A stretch of 64,000 bases of DNA from Hydractinia symbiolongicarpus (lineage: Eukaryota > Cnidaria > Hydrozoa > Anthoathecata > Hydractiniidae). Where the stretch lies: contig NC_079880.1 in the NCBI RefSeq assembly GCF_029227915.1, positions 19,116,001-19,180,000 of the forward strand, in the 5' to 3' direction. Shown piece by piece: positions 46,620-59,339 of this stretch (position 1 is the first letter of the stretch; every line of letters begins with the position of its first letter). A program made the position numbers and the translations under genes. The notes beneath the pieces are model-generated. The model searched no databases. It was not told where the DNA came from and saw only the letters and a program-made list of their open reading frames with translations.

Positions 46620-47514
46620 TTAAGGCGATGGCTCATATACCCGTTTACTTGCATACAATATGTAAAGTGCACGTATCTGAAAAAAAACTAAAAGAACTTA
46701 ACAAAACAACAAAATTAAACATCGAAGCTTGTTTGGTGTTCCTACCGGATCATATGAGAGAGATTAAAGGTAAGAACTATTCTCTGACAGAATTATTACA
46801 AGACTAAATTATCATAGAAATGATTAAAAAACATCACAATTTTCTTTTAAGTCCCTGCAGAAAAATAAAATATATTTTACCCAAAATGAGTTTGAAGATG
46901 AAAGCAGTGCCAGTTTGAAAGCTATCGAACAATCGGGTATTATCGAAAAAGTTGAAGGAAATGAGGACGGAATTTTTTTTCAGTTTAAACATTTGGTACT
47001 GCAAGAGTTTTTAAGTGCTTGTTATATATTTTTTGATGCTATCAAAATGTGGAGATCAGATTCCAGAAATTTTGTAACTGTTATCCATTGCTTGCTGGGT
47101 TGCACGGTATAGCTCAGGATACTTACTGTGGTCCAAATTATATTAAATATTTTGGTGAAGGTATAAAGGGATCAAGTGAACTTGGATCAGTGAATCGCTT
47201 ATTTAAAAATAGAATATTACGATCAAGATTATTACCAATGGTTTTTGAATATCATGGTAATGTTATTGATTCCGTAAAGAATTCCATAATTCCAGAACAA
47301 TGCAGTAATAACCGTTGACAATGAAACCGAATGAAATGCTGGACCTTTTACCACTACTTAACTCTCCCTTGTTACTACAGAATCACTCTGTTTCCGTGAA
47401 ACATATTTAACTATAAATGGAACTGTTTTATTATCTACATACCAGCGGAACAAACAAAAGTTTAATTTCTTCCCAAATGAAAATTCCCAGTGGATCGCAC
47501 CTCAATCTTCCTCA

Positions 47515-48290
47515 GAAATGGCACATATAACAGAATATGTTACACGAGCTGCTGAAAGAAACATCAGCCATTTAAAAAAAATTGAGATCAAGAGATTGCA
47601 ATTTAACTGATGATCATATTAAACAATTGCAACCGTGTATACCTTATTTAGAAGTTTTGGATCTTAATTATAATGAAAACATGACGTCACTCTCGATGAC
47701 ACACATATCAGAATCTATTACACAAGCTGCTAAAAAAAACATTAATCGTTTAAAAGAATTAAGATTAGTAGCCTGCGGGCTAAGTGATGATCATATTAAA
47801 CAATTGCAACCGCGTATACCTTATTTAGAAAGATTGGATCTTTCGGGTATCCACACTAAAACGTCACTGTCGATGAAACACATATCAAAATCTATTACAC
47901 AAGCTGCTAAAAGAAACACTAATTGTTTAAAAGAATTGAGATTAGTAGCCTGCGGGCTAAGTGATGATCATATTAAACAATTGCAACCGCGTATACCTTG
48001 TTTAAAAAGTTTTATATTTCTATTAACTTCAAGTTAACTTCCCTTTCAAAGAAATACATATCAGAATGTATTACACAAGCAGATGAAAAAACACTAACCA
48101 TTTAAATTGTTATTAACAGAATCCACGTTAAATGTTGATCCTGATACCACGTATACGTTGTTTGGAAAGTTTGGATCATTCTGATAACAACGATATAAAA
48201 TCACTCTCAATGACACACATGTCAGAATGTATTACACAAGCTGCTGAAAGAAACACTAACCATTTAAAAAATTAAAATTAGAGTATTTTT
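47515..48290 (+). repeat. LRR-coding tandem repeats of about 170 bp
   Basis: Five repeats share TGATGATCATATTAAACAAT and ACACAAGCTGCT blocks. The second to fourth are the most alike, so they duplicated recently relative to the rest. The last ones are broken by stops and deletions. Confidence 0.75.
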
Positions 48291-48299
48291 AAGAGTAGG

Positions 48300-49200
48300 G
48301 ATTAGAGTAATTGTAACAGGTGATCATATTGAACATGTGTAACTGTGTATACTATATTTAGGAATTTGGGATTTTTGTTCTGATAAAAAAAATAATGTCA
48401 CTGTCAATGAGAAAGGTGTCAAAACACTTTACAAAAGCTGATGATAAAAACAGTAACAAGATAAAGAAATTAGAATTAAATGCTGGTATTTTAAAACTGT
48501 AAACTGTGGGTTTGATTAAAATTGCACAAATAAGACTAAGCCGTATCTCAAAATCAATCATAAAATAAGAGAATAAAAAGTCGTCAGTAGAATTACAAGT
48601 TGCACAATATAAATATTTATTACTGTTTCTGTATTACATTTTATGTTTAAAATAGTTTGCTTTTTTATTAAAGCACCCTCCATTGGAATGTATTAATGGA
48701 GTATTTGTGTAAATTTTTCTTATTTTCGCGTTTACTATTTTTTTATTTATTTTAGTTACAAACAATCTTTCAATTGTTTTGATGAAACAAAGCACAATTT
48801 AAGACCACAATTTCTAAAAACGTAATTCGCATTATGAAAATATTTTTTGAGGAAAAAGGAACCTACATAATAGAAATATAGTCTTAATAAAAAGTAGTCT
48901 CTCTAATTATTGGAAACTATTGGTGCAAAATAATTTGTTCAATTGTTAGAGAGTTTATTTTCAATATATTGAGTATATTTCGTGTATTTCAGGGGATTTT
49001 GAGCGTTTGTGGGATTGTCCAAGACCTAGAGAGGTAACAAAAAGCAGAAATTTTAAATGTTTAAAATAGCGTCGACAATAACATTTCTAGTGAAGTCATG
49101 TTTTTTTTCTACATATATAACAGTTTGAAGAGCACTTGTATCATTTTCAGTAGTTGTATGCTAATCAGAAAGAAAAACGTAAAAAGAAGTATTAAATTTT
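48300..49200. other. AT-rich intergenic region, no gene seen
   Basis: Downstream of the NLR pseudogene. Only short AT-rich ORFs. Confidence 0.4.
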
Positions 49201-49204
49201 ATTT

Positions 49205-49985
49205 CATCATCCAAACCTCGGTTTGAATCCCTGATTTTTACCGAATTCGCTTTGACTGCTCGCGCGTATTAGGTAGACCAATCAGAAAGCCTGAATTTTG
49301 CAAATAACCAGTTCTTTGTGGCCATACGGACGATGTAATACCAGTTTACCTTGGAATGTATACGTTGCTGTTGGGTTGACCTGTTTATTTTGCAAAAGCT
49401 TTTTATTTTTGTAATGTTGTTAAGAAATATATATTGTCTTTGTAATGTTGTTAAGTCAATATATTGCCACGTTTTCTAGCCATATATAAATCTTACACAT
49501 ACTAATTTTAAGATTTTGGCTACAACAGTAGATTTTGAAGAAAAATCATAAAGCCAGCTAGCTAATTTGCTTTATTTCATTTGCTATTCTTTTAATGTTT
49601 TTAATTAGTTTGGTAAAAGAGTTTTTTATCCTACTTAAATTTTCCTTTTGTTCTGGGTTGTGGATATTTAGCTCTTTAGTTACCTTTGGCTAAAATTAAA
49701 AATAGCTAACTAGAGGTTTGATAGCAACTAAATTCTCAATCAAAAATTATTATGCCTAATGCAGTTACAACTACAACTTTTACTGTAAACTTTCGCAAAA
49801 ATCTGAAGTTTATTGATTCAATGAAACGACGTTGTTTATTTCCTTGCGGACAATTTTATAACAACAAGGTAATTTCACGAAATCTTATTCCAAAAAATAA
49901 AGTTTATGAATGATTTTTTTGACTAACTGTTAACGACAGGCTCTCTTGTGGCTTAAATACCGAAGCGCTTGGATTCCCGGCTATT
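49205..49985. mobile_element. Helitron-like fragment (copy D)
   Basis: Shares ordered blocks with copies B and C (GGTTTGAATCCC, TACCGAATTCG, TTACCTTTGGCTAAA) and ends in CCCGGCTAT, a degraded form of the CCGGCTAG end of copy B, at the exact point where copy E starts. The 5' end is missing. Confidence 0.5.
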
Positions 49986-50151
49986 TCTATAATAATGGCC
50001 GGAAATATTTTGTTCACAATGACAGCGGAATCGCTTCTTTTGTGTTAAAGATGCACGAAATAGCGTTGCGTAGAATATGCACGACGGGGGATGATCTAGG
50101 GACTGGAATGACACGGTCAAATCCGTGGATTTTTCACAGGCTTACGACTAG
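49986..50151. mobile_element. Short Helitron-like element (copy E)
   Basis: Starts TCTATAATAATGGCCG and ends CTAG at 50148-50151, after a decayed hairpin CCGTGGATTTTTCACAGG and CTTACGA. It has the same design as the 184-bp copy A (166 bp here). Confidence 0.58.
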
Positions 50152-50935
50152 TTTTAATTTATAGTAGCCGTATTTTGTCTGTGGTGCCACGGCCACACAA
50201 ACTATCTGCACGAAATGCGATATATTTTTACCGAGTTTGTTTTGCTCACCCGCGTGTACTAAGAAATTACGACGCCCTACGACAAAGAAAATTGTAAAGC
50301 ATAGCAACGGAGTTCATTTGATTTTGGAAGTGATCAAGTTCCAAGTCAAAATTATTGATTTTTGTGTTATATATCTGCACCTATCTGAATTACCTTCACC
50401 TGGAATTGTGGATGTTTCAGCTCTGGCTAAAAAGTAGCTAAATACAGTTGGCTACAACAAAATTTTCAAAAAATCTTTCTTATTTTAAATTCATTTAGGT
50501 ACCTAGCTACACCGTTTACTGTAATATAAACTTTAACAAAAGTCAGAAGTTTATTGATGAGACAACAGTCTTGATATTTTGTAGCTAATGACAGAATTTA
50601 GAATACGTTTTCTTTTAAACTGACAATGAATTTTGGAAATTCATGAAGAATTTTTTCCAGAAATAAAATGGCGGAGTGATTGTTTCAGCTGGCTTGGGTA
50701 ACGGCGGGTTGGGTACCGTGTTATTATACCAAAGAAGCTGCAATAAGCTTTTTTTTAAAATGCGAATTATGCACTTGTAGGACGCACTGATGTAAGCATC
50801 CCACACACTGGTGGGCGACGATGTTTTCCTGTACTAAACTCTCGGCACTAAGTCACAATTAACTGTTAAACTTTCACGGGAACTTATTCTGCAAAATAAA
50901 AAAATGTCAAGGTTTTAACTTTGTGGTAAAGATTA
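50152..50935. mobile_element. Helitron-like fragment (copy F)
   Basis: Begins right after copy E with TTTATAGTAGCCGTATTTTG, resembling the family 5' end. It contains the shared blocks CTGTACTAAACTCTCGGC and GGAACTTATTCTGCAAAATA known from copies B and C. No 3' hairpin was found before the TATAAAA array begins. Confidence 0.48.
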
Positions 50936-50950
50936 ACAAGCTAGCAGTTA

Positions 50951-52002
50951 TATAAAATATAAAATATAAAATATAAAATATAAAATATAAAATATAAAAT
51001 ATAAAATATAAAATATAAAATATAAAATATAAAATATAAAATATAAAATATAAAATATAAAATATAAAATATAAAATATAAAATATAAAATATAAAATAT
51101 AAAATATAAAATATAAAATATAAAATATAAAATATAAAATATAAAATATAAAATATAAAATATAAAATATAAAATATAAAATATAAAATATAAAATATAA
51201 AATATAAAATATAAAATATAAAATATAAAATATAAAATATAAAATATAAAATATAAAATATAAAATATAAAATATAAAATATAAAATATAAAATATAAAA
51301 TATAAAATATAAAATATAAAATATAAAATATAAAATATAAAATATAAAATATAAAATATAAAATATAAAATATAAAATATAAAATATAAAATATAAAATA
51401 TAAAATATAAAATATAAAATATAAAATATAAAATATAAAATATAAAATATAAAATATAAAATATAAAATATAAAATATAAAATATAAAATATAAAATATA
51501 AAATATAAAATATAAAATATAAAATATAAAATATAAAATATAAAATATAAAATATAAAATATAAAATATAAAATATAAAATATAAAATATAAAATATAAA
51601 ATATAAAATATAAAATATAAAATATAAAATATAAAATATAAAATATAAAATATAAAATATAAAATATAAAATATAAAATATAAAATATAAAATATAAAAT
51701 ATAAAATATAAAATATAAAATATAAAATATAAAATATAAAATATAAAATATAAAATATAAAATATAAAATATAAAATATAAAATATAAAATATAAAATAT
51801 AAAATATAAAATATAAAATATAAAATATAAAATATAAAATATAAAATATAAAATATAAAATATAAAATATAAAATATAAAATATAAAATATAAAATATAA
51901 AATATAAAATATAAAATATAAAATATAAAATATAAAATATAAAATATAAAATATAAAATATAAAATATAAAATATAAAATATAAAATATAAAATATAAAA
52001 TA
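50951..52002. repeat. Long (TATAAAA)n heptanucleotide array, about 150 copies
   Basis: An uninterrupted, essentially perfect run of the 7-mer TATAAAA over 1052 bp. The minus strand has no stops because the repeat reads as the same heptapeptide in all frames. The long ORFs it creates are therefore artefacts. The unit equals the TATA-box consensus. Confidence 0.95.
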
Positions 52003-52548
52003 GAGTTTTGCATGCATGTTTTCAGAGCAAGACGAGTATTGGAGAGTTTAATCATAACATCTCCGTCTTCCCAACTTGCATGAGTGTCTCCTTTTCATGA
52101 TCATTTTTCAACTCTAGAATATTCGAAACATTAAGTGCAGGAGAAGGCGGCAGCCAAAACAGGTGACACTTGGAACAATTAAAACATCTGAAAACAAGGT
52201 GTATATCATAATTTTGAAATCATAAACACTTTTAATGACGAACAAATCTCACACAAATACACCTTAGTCACACCTAATACAAACGAACTCGATGTGTTTG
52301 AAGGATTACAAATCATGTCTTACCATCAGCCCAGTCAATTATCTTTCCAATACAAGATGAAAATGACATCGTCATGTGGACGTCCCTAAGTCTAACAACG
52401 ATACATATCTATGCATTTCTTCTTTCCATCTGATCATTTGAGTTTTAGCATAGACTGCTTCATTAAACACAACAATCTCTTTTAAATTACCTGTTTTTAT
52501 AATTTTGTTGATAAAAATAGAAACATTGATAATTAACAGATAACCCAA
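52003..52548. repeat. Duplicated block A, next to the first TATAAAA array
   Basis: The 546 bp recur at 57421-57966 with only a few substitutions and equal length, in the same orientation and with the same TATAAAA-type array on the left. It carries the 3' part of a decayed minus-strand transposon ORF. Confidence 0.9.
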
Positions 52549-52990
52549 TTTTGTCAATTTTGTTAGAATCGGCTCGTAAAGTATTGAACCTGTCCAATTA
52601 AGTAACTTAAGCTGTTGAAATTTACATAGAATATATGCCAGGTCTAAATTTTGAAACACATCTTTCTTAGAGTCATGCGTACTGAAGTAAAAATTCCTAT
52701 AAAAATAACTCGTTTGTTTCAGGATTCATTGACCGGAATTGTTTGCTGACAGAAGCCTTCTCAGCAAGAGGTGATATGTCATCTTTTTTTCTGAATACAG
52801 ATACCATGTGCAACATGGGTAGTAGCAGAATCACTTAACGTTTCTTCCTGAAAGTATCATTTTCGTAAACAAGAGCTGTAAAAGTAGAGGGTACTAGTTG
52901 CAGTTCTTGATACCATATCATTGTGAATGTTTGAGTTGATAACTGATACAGCTGTCTCAAAGCCTCGTGGTGTTATTGGTGAGCAGCAAT
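52280..52990 (-). pseudogene. Decayed transposon-associated ORF (cnidarian type)
   Basis: Read on the minus strand in several frames, the segments run in order: GFETAVSVINSNIHNDMVSR, SDSATTHVAHGICIQKKDD, LLNWTGSILYEPILTK, KEIVVFNEAVYAKTQMIRW and VVRLRDVHMTMSFSSCIGK. The later motifs resemble an uncharacterised ORF repeated in cnidarian genomes (VFDQALYAKA...I.W, then RLG.FH..M.F...IGK). Frameshifts separate them. The relation to a specific transposon superfamily is not known to me. Confidence 0.5.
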
Positions 52991-52999
52991 GTCTGAAAT

Positions 53000-55350
53000 C
53001 ATTTATTATATTTATTAGTTTCGATTATTCTGACAACTGTTTTAGATCAGTAGCTAATGCTAACGAATGCACGTAAGCAAAATTACGAGATAATGATTTT
53101 GCTTACTAACTTACCAGCTAACACTTTAAATTCTATTTTTCTATTAACATCAACATACTTGTCAAAAACCACATCCACACAAGTATTAAACAGAAAAATA
53201 TGAACAATTTGGCTTGTTTATATTGAGTTTATATTGTATTAATATAATATAGTGTGAGTAATCACAATTATAAAATTTATGGCTGCAGAAGAAAACGAAG
53301 AATATCTGATTCACATTTCCGAGTATCTTAGCGAAGATTTAAAAGTAATAAAGTGAAAACCAGAAGAAAAAAACACAAGAAGCGAATGCATGAAACAGGA
53401 TGCATCTGCTTGAGAGGTTGCTGATAAAAAGTAGATGTATGTTTGATGAGAAGAGCAGCTGAATACAAGAGTGGCAAGAAAATGTTGTTAAAGGTTAGCA
53501 CTAAATAATTTGAGGCAATAGGGGTCAGATTTCATAGAGAATGATATTAACAGTACACAAACTGCATCAGATCTATCGGCCATTCTATTACTGGCGAACC
53601 TACTGAAACAAACATATATGATCAATCTTTCAATGAATCTAGATTGGAGATAGTTGAAAGAAAAACAATTCAGGAGAATCGTATATGTCTGTTAAAAGAT
53701 CTAAATGCTACTTTTATGAAAATATTGAAGACACCTGACATTGACATTGACTATCAAAATTCCAATTTAAAAGTTTGATTGAAGAATAGGTATCCATATT
53801 TTATATTTTATCAGCTTGCACAAATTACTCAAAGTAAGTTAGTATTCTGTGAACAGAACCAGAGATTATAACACATGCCCATGATGCAATGTTGAGCACT
53901 GAATGGCAAACAAAGGAAGATATTGAAGAACCGAGAAGTATCACCCGAGTTCAAAAGTATAGACCGACCGATCTTGCGAGGTTGATACGCTGGCCGAGGG
54001 TAATTTTTCTTGGAAGAGATAGATAAACAGTTTAAATTGTATTTATTAACTCATAGCTATTTTGTTTGGGTTTGTATAAACCAGGATCTTTTTTTAAAGC
54101 CTTTTTGTGCCAAGGTTCTACAAACCAAGTTTTGATAAAGGAAGAAAACGTTTGATTTGATTCATTGTATCAATTTTTTAAATAGTTACATGTACAAAGA
54201 GAAAACAAAACATATCTATATATAAAAAATTTTAAACGTTTTTTTAACCAAAGTTTATTTTTAAAAGAAGTCAAAAGAAGAGTCTATCACAAATGTTTGA
54301 CGCCATTTTGCTTGTTACACATTTTGCTGATGGATATTAAAAACTCAGTTATATATGTGTGCACCGTTGAACATGGATTTAAAATTATCGAAATTCTTTG
54401 ATGATGAAATGGATGTAGTGTTTTTAATAATTTGCAAAGGGCGTTTGTTACCACGGTTGTTCAAACTGATAAAGTCTGACATGTGTTCTTTCTGTTTTCT
54501 TGAAGCGTGTGATATGATTATAAACTTTAAATGTTATTGTCACCACTTAATTCAGAAACGTGAATTGGATGTACGTCGTTTTAAGAACAGTTATAATGGC
54601 TGTTTTCTGGCTAAGTGTTTCGAAATTTCGGATTTACTATAACTTTTTTTTAAGTCTGTTAGTATGTAGCTGGCTATGCTTTACCGATTCCCCGGCAATG
54701 TTTTTTTGTTTACATTTATAGCTACCATTATGGTTGCTGTGAGGTTAAATGTTATATTGGCTGTATAAAGCCCGTCGTGAAGGCCGTTCCGCCAATCAGC
54801 GCTGTGGATTTCAGTAGAAACCGGTTAAGAATCGCTATCAGCGGGTAACCTAATTTTACCTCGTGTTAACAGGCTGACAAGTATGAACGAAATAACGATG
54901 CAGGAAATATGTAAGATGGGTGATCTCCCCTAAATTTTTTTACTGGTTAACGTCTGGTTTAATAGATTGTTAGAGCAGTTATTTGCACAAATATCATATC
55001 GTTTGCGAAATTGTTTCCTTTGCTGTTGATCTAACTTTCAAGGTTGTGTGGGACTTATGAAAAAATTAGGCCATTCAGGTATTTGTCAGAAATATGTATC
55101 AATCAGAAATCGATATTAATGTATTTTTCCTGATGTTCTCGGATTTGCCCAAAAAACAGGGAAATTGTCTTTTGGACGAAATTTGGCAATATATCATACA
55201 AAATATATAAAAACCGAAAGGTTGTTAAATAACTGTTATACAGTTCTCAGAAACTTCAATTATAAGCAAATTGTTGTATGTTGGACACATTTCAAAGTTC
55301 CAGTGACGTCACAAAAAAGTGCCGACGAAATATTTTCGCAGACTGAAACC
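53000..55350. other. Region with possible decayed plus-strand gene pieces
   Basis: A short plus-strand start MAAEENEEYLIHISEYL (53280) and an open stretch around 53568-53778 (TETNIYDQSFNESRLEIVER) look protein-like but are broken and unrecognised. They may be transposon remains. Around 55140-55350, words such as CCAGTGACGTCACAAAA resemble the interior of the piggyBac-type MITE at 46.4 kb, but no ends were found. Confidence 0.35.
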
Positions 55351-56691
55351 TTTACCTACCTTTCCTTGCCGACTTTTCCTTACTGATAAGGTGTATGCGA
55401 AACATATGTATAAATTTTCTTCAAGTGTTGATATTTTTAATAGTGTGTGATTTGTCGTAAACCGCAGTTCAAACATGTTATTATAAGTTTTATATTACTG
55501 TCTTTCTAAGAAGAATTATTATATCGGTGTTCATGATCAGCTATTCTATGACGAGTGGTAGTAGCTTTCTTCAAACAACAACAAATTACTTAAACTGGTC
55601 TAAAAACAAACGAATCAAGTCATACATGCATGCAAGTCTCTCGAATCTATATTGCTACAACTGACTGGAAACCTGATATACATCATCAGCTAAGTAGTAC
55701 AAAAAGATCTGGGTTTGATTGCATCCAGTTCAATGATCATTCAAAGACAAAAATAAAAACATTTGAAAACTCATGTATATAACCTTTCTACGAAATTTTT
55801 TCAAACACACTATTTTCTCTGTTAGTGTACAAAATTTTTGATACACTTTTAATAAGTCATTGAATAGGCTATTTGATGTTTTTATGAAAAATCATTTATA
55901 TGTCCACCAACAAAGAAGGATTTATAATTAATAAAATTTCTAGATCACATTAGTGTCTTTAGAAAATTGTTCTGGTAAAAAAGCATGTAGCTACGTAATA
56001 AGATTTTAAACTATTGATATTTTTAAAAGACAACTTAATTAATTTAGAAATATGAACAGATAAACATCGTTAGGAGAGGTATAATGGCTGTTATTGTTTG
56101 CTGATTTTATCCTTTCAGGATTCTCAGTCAAACTTTCTTGTTTACATTTTTTGCTATAATTAGAGGTGTTACGTAGTCAACAGTTATACCGTACTGTTTA
56201 AAACCCATCGTTAAAGGTTCTAAGCCATGCACGGTACTCGCATTAATCGGATGGAATTAGCTATTAGTTAATAAATTACGTTACCAACCATTACATCCTG
56301 TTTAAAAGGGGCTCAGTTAATGCACCGTTATTTCCTTGTGTATTTTACCGTCTTTATCGGCTAAAAGGTTAGTAAGCAGTAAATATTAGATTTCCCGGAA
56401 TAGAAATATGAAATATCCTAAATGTTCTTTAAATGTGCAAAAAAGCAGATACGTATAGAAACGTACAATTGAGGAAGATTTAATTTTTTTTATAGTTACC
56501 TCGTAATTAGTTAACAAATTTCCACAAATAAAAGATGCTATCTTCACCATTGCTACTTTTCTGAAAGACCCATCATGTTGAAAAAAAGTTGATGTTTTGC
56601 TTGACGTATGTATGTATGTATGTATGTATGTATGTATGTATGTATGTATGTTTTCTACCTATTTCATATGAAGAAAGCAGAAACTTAAAAC
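55351..56691. repeat. Duplicated block B, 1.34 kb, left of the second TATAAAA array
   Basis: Nearly identical, in direct orientation, to 59340-60670. Contains no recognised gene and ends with an (ATGT)n run (56606-56651) and AAACTTAAAAC, where the array begins. Confidence 0.9.
56606..56651. repeat. (ATGT)n microsatellite
   Basis: About eleven units here, against about eight at 60599-60631 in the duplicate block. This shows slippage after duplication. Confidence 0.85.
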
Positions 56692-56692
56692 T

Positions 56693-57420
56693 TAAAATAT
56701 AAAATATAAAATATAAAATATAAAATATAAAATATAAAATATAAAATATAAAATATAAAATATAAAATATAAAATATAAAATATAAAATATAAAATATAA
56801 AATATAAAATATAAAATATAAAATATAAAATATAAAATATAAAATATAAAATATAAAATATAAAATATAAAATATAAAATATAAAATATAAAATATAAAA
56901 TATAAAATATAAAATATAAAATATAAAATATAAAATATAAAATATAAAATATAAAATATAAAATATAAAATATAAAATATAAAATATAAAATATAAAATA
57001 TAAAATATAAAATATAAAATATAAAATATAAAATATAAAATATAAAATATAAAATATAAAATATAAAATATAAAATATAAAATATAAAATATAAAATATA
57101 AAATATAAAATATAAAATATAAAATATAAAATATAAAATATAAAATATAAAATATAAAATATAAAATATAAAATATAAAATATAAAATATAAAATATAAA
57201 ATATAAAATATAAAATATAAAATATAAAATATAAAATATAAAATATAAAATATAAAATATAAAATATAAAATATAAAATATAAAATATAAAATATAAAAT
57301 ATAAAATATAAAATATAAAATATAAAATATAAAATATAAAATATAAAATATAAAATATAAAATATAAAATATAAAATATAAAATATAAAATATAAAATAT
57401 AAAATATAAAATATAAAATA
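56693..57420. repeat. Second (TATAAAA)n array, 104 copies
   Basis: Exactly 728 bp of the same perfect heptanucleotide as at 50951, followed by the same block A sequence. The minus-strand ORFs through it are artefacts. Confidence 0.95.
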
Positions 57421-57966
57421 GAGTTTTGCATGCATGTTTTCAGAGCAAGACGAGTATTGGAGAGCTTAATCATAGCATCTCTGTCTTCCCAACTTGCATG
57501 AGTGTCTCCTTTTCATGATCATTTTTCAACTCTAGAATATTCGAAACATTAAGTGCAGGAGAAGGCGGCAGCCAAAACAGGTGACACTTGGAACAATCTA
57601 AACATCTGAAAACAAGGTGTATATCATAATTTTGAAATCATAAACATTTTTAATGACGAACAAATCTCACACAAATACACCTTAGTCACACCTAATACAA
57701 ACGAACTCGATGTGTTTGAAGGATTACAAATCATGTCTTACCATCAGCCCAGTCAATTATCTTTCCAATACAAGATGAAAATGACATCGTCATGTGGACG
57801 TCCCTAAGTCTAACAACGATACATATCTATGCATTTCTTCTTTCCATCTGATCATTTGAGTTTTAGCATAGACTGCTTCATTAAACACAACAATCTCTTT
57901 TAAATTACCTGTTTTTATAATTTTGTTGATAAAAATAGAAACATTGATAATTAACAGATAACCCAA
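57421..57966. repeat. Duplicated block A', copy of 52003-52548
   Basis: Same length and order as block A with scattered substitutions (for example CACTTTTAATG against CATTTTTAATG). It carries the same frameshifted transposon ORF end, so the ORF was already dead, or is truly split there, before duplication. Confidence 0.9.
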
Positions 57967-57976
57967 AAGGACTTTT

Positions 57977-58979
57977 TTATTCTGCTGTTCCGCTGTCTAA
58001 TTCCTTTTTTTTCTGCAAATCAGACTTGGCCTCAACTAAATTTACAGATCTAATTAAATGTGAGGACTTTAGTGTGTCATATATGCTATCCCACTTCCAA
58101 TTTATTGATTTAAGTGCTCCTTCTGCATTAATTTTCATATATTTCATGTCATTTTTTGTTGACTGTATTTCAAATGACATGGTGAAAGAGCTGTCCCCTG
58201 TTTTTTTCTTATTTATTGGTGTGTTCATTTTATTAGGTGTTCGCACTCAACAATTCTGTCCTGATGGGCGTCTTTATATCTATTGACTTGTTTGTATTTA
58301 AAGGTGTATTTATGTTTACTGCTTCTGGTGTATTTTGCTTGCACACAATTGGTGTGTTTATAGACATATTTTTATTTAACGGTGTGTTTGTATTGATAGC
58401 TGTATTTGTAATACTGTCTAATGTGTTTGTTATGTCCAAGAAAACTTTTTTTGATGTTTTATATTTTTTATTTCGGCGTCCAGTTGCAGTAGGAAACGTA
58501 TTTTTTCCTCTAGTAGTAAAGAAGAACCATCCTTCACAATTATGATTGTGTGTGTATTTTTTTCTACATTGCTGAATTTGTTCCAAACATCTCTGGAATA
58601 GTCCTTTAAGTACTTCACCCTGATATTGCCATGCATTTTCTTTTTCTAACAAAGGAAACAAGCTCTTTAGCCTTCCTGTTAAAGTGAGATTTCTTCAAGT
58701 TTACACAAGAAGGGAACATAGAAATGAAGGCATTGTATCTGACACCTTCATGGTGGTAACTTACACTCTGGATCTCACGTAAAACCTCTCCTCGCATAAA
58801 GGCGCGTTAAAAATAATTTGCCATGCAACCATGTATTGAATTTCTCTGCCTCCAATTCCCGCTAAATATCCGCCATTTCTATTAAAAATTCTCCCGCGCG
58901 TTTTACATCTGCTGGCATCACGGAAAAGTTCCGACGCAGGCACGGCAATAATGTCAAAACCGTGAATTTTTGCCGACAC
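57977..58979 (-). pseudogene. Minus-strand transposon-like gene, frameshifted
   Basis: Three overlapping frames read in order: MSAKIHGFDIIAVPASELFR (from 58979), MRGEVLREIQSVSYHHEGVR (from 58797), and a frame from 58661 with RGKNTFPTATGRRNKKYK and an Asn-Thr-Pro-Leu-Asn-rich repeat. A fourth frame ends near KSDLQKKKELDSGTAE. The order suggests one original protein of more than 300 residues. It lies just upstream, in its own direction, of block A', so it may be the N-terminal part of the same transposon. I do not recognise the family. Confidence 0.45.
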
Positions 58980-58984
58980 ATTCT

Positions 58985-59339
58985 ATTTCTGACAAATATT
59001 CTTGTGAAAGTGACGGAAAAGCATGATCGCACTATGCGCGTAGGACTTACGACATATTTTGTTGACGTAATTCATCCACAAAATGATTACGAACGGTAAA
59101 AAAGCCGTTCAAAGATTGTCGTATTTATATTTTTCGAGATATTCGCGAAAAGAGGATTGTTCAAAAACCTTCAAATCGAGGCTGTGACGTCATAATATTT
59201 AATTTACAATTAAAACACCTTTTTTCAGGAAGCCCTAAAGTCATGTTAACTATTGGACATTCATCTGTTATTGTGACTAGTACCCTTAAAGTGCGCCGAT
59301 GAATTTAACAAATCCCAGACGTTCCGTAAGTTGCCCGAG
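58985..59339. other. Spacer between transposon gene and block B'
   Basis: No feature recognised, apart from a GTGACGTCATAA word shared in style with other MITE interiors in the window. Confidence 0.35.

Larger units (their letters stand above)
44641..48290 (+). pseudogene. NLR-type innate receptor pseudogene (DEATH-like, NACHT, LRR)
   Basis: A short segment (ETDWKLLSKRLKIS, 44648-44690) resembles a DEATH-fold helix. After an acceptor at 45069-45070 follow LEEYSKKLREYYKKAL and the NACHT core, with Walker A SGIAGIGKTSL (about 45337-45369) and Walker B VLVIIDGIDEF (about 45552-45585), then CGRPQAC. Past the inserted MITE the helical region resumes with KAMAHIPVYLHTICK, then FQFKHLVLQEFLSACYIF, then about five ribonuclease-inhibitor-type LRRs of roughly 57 residues (SDDHIKQLQPRIPYLERLDL) to about 48290. 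Frameshifts near 45285, 45725, 46870, 47080 and 47580, a stop at 46804 and the MITE make it non-functional. NLRs sense microbes in the cytosol. Confidence 0.82.

Noticed and set aside
50907-52055. 382- and 358-codon minus-strand ORFs of a repeated Tyr/Phe/Ile/Leu heptapeptide
   Set aside because: They are produced by the (TATAAAA)n array, which has no stop on that strand in any frame.
56685-57473. 262-codon minus-strand ORF of the same heptapeptide
   Set aside because: Artefact of the second heptanucleotide array.
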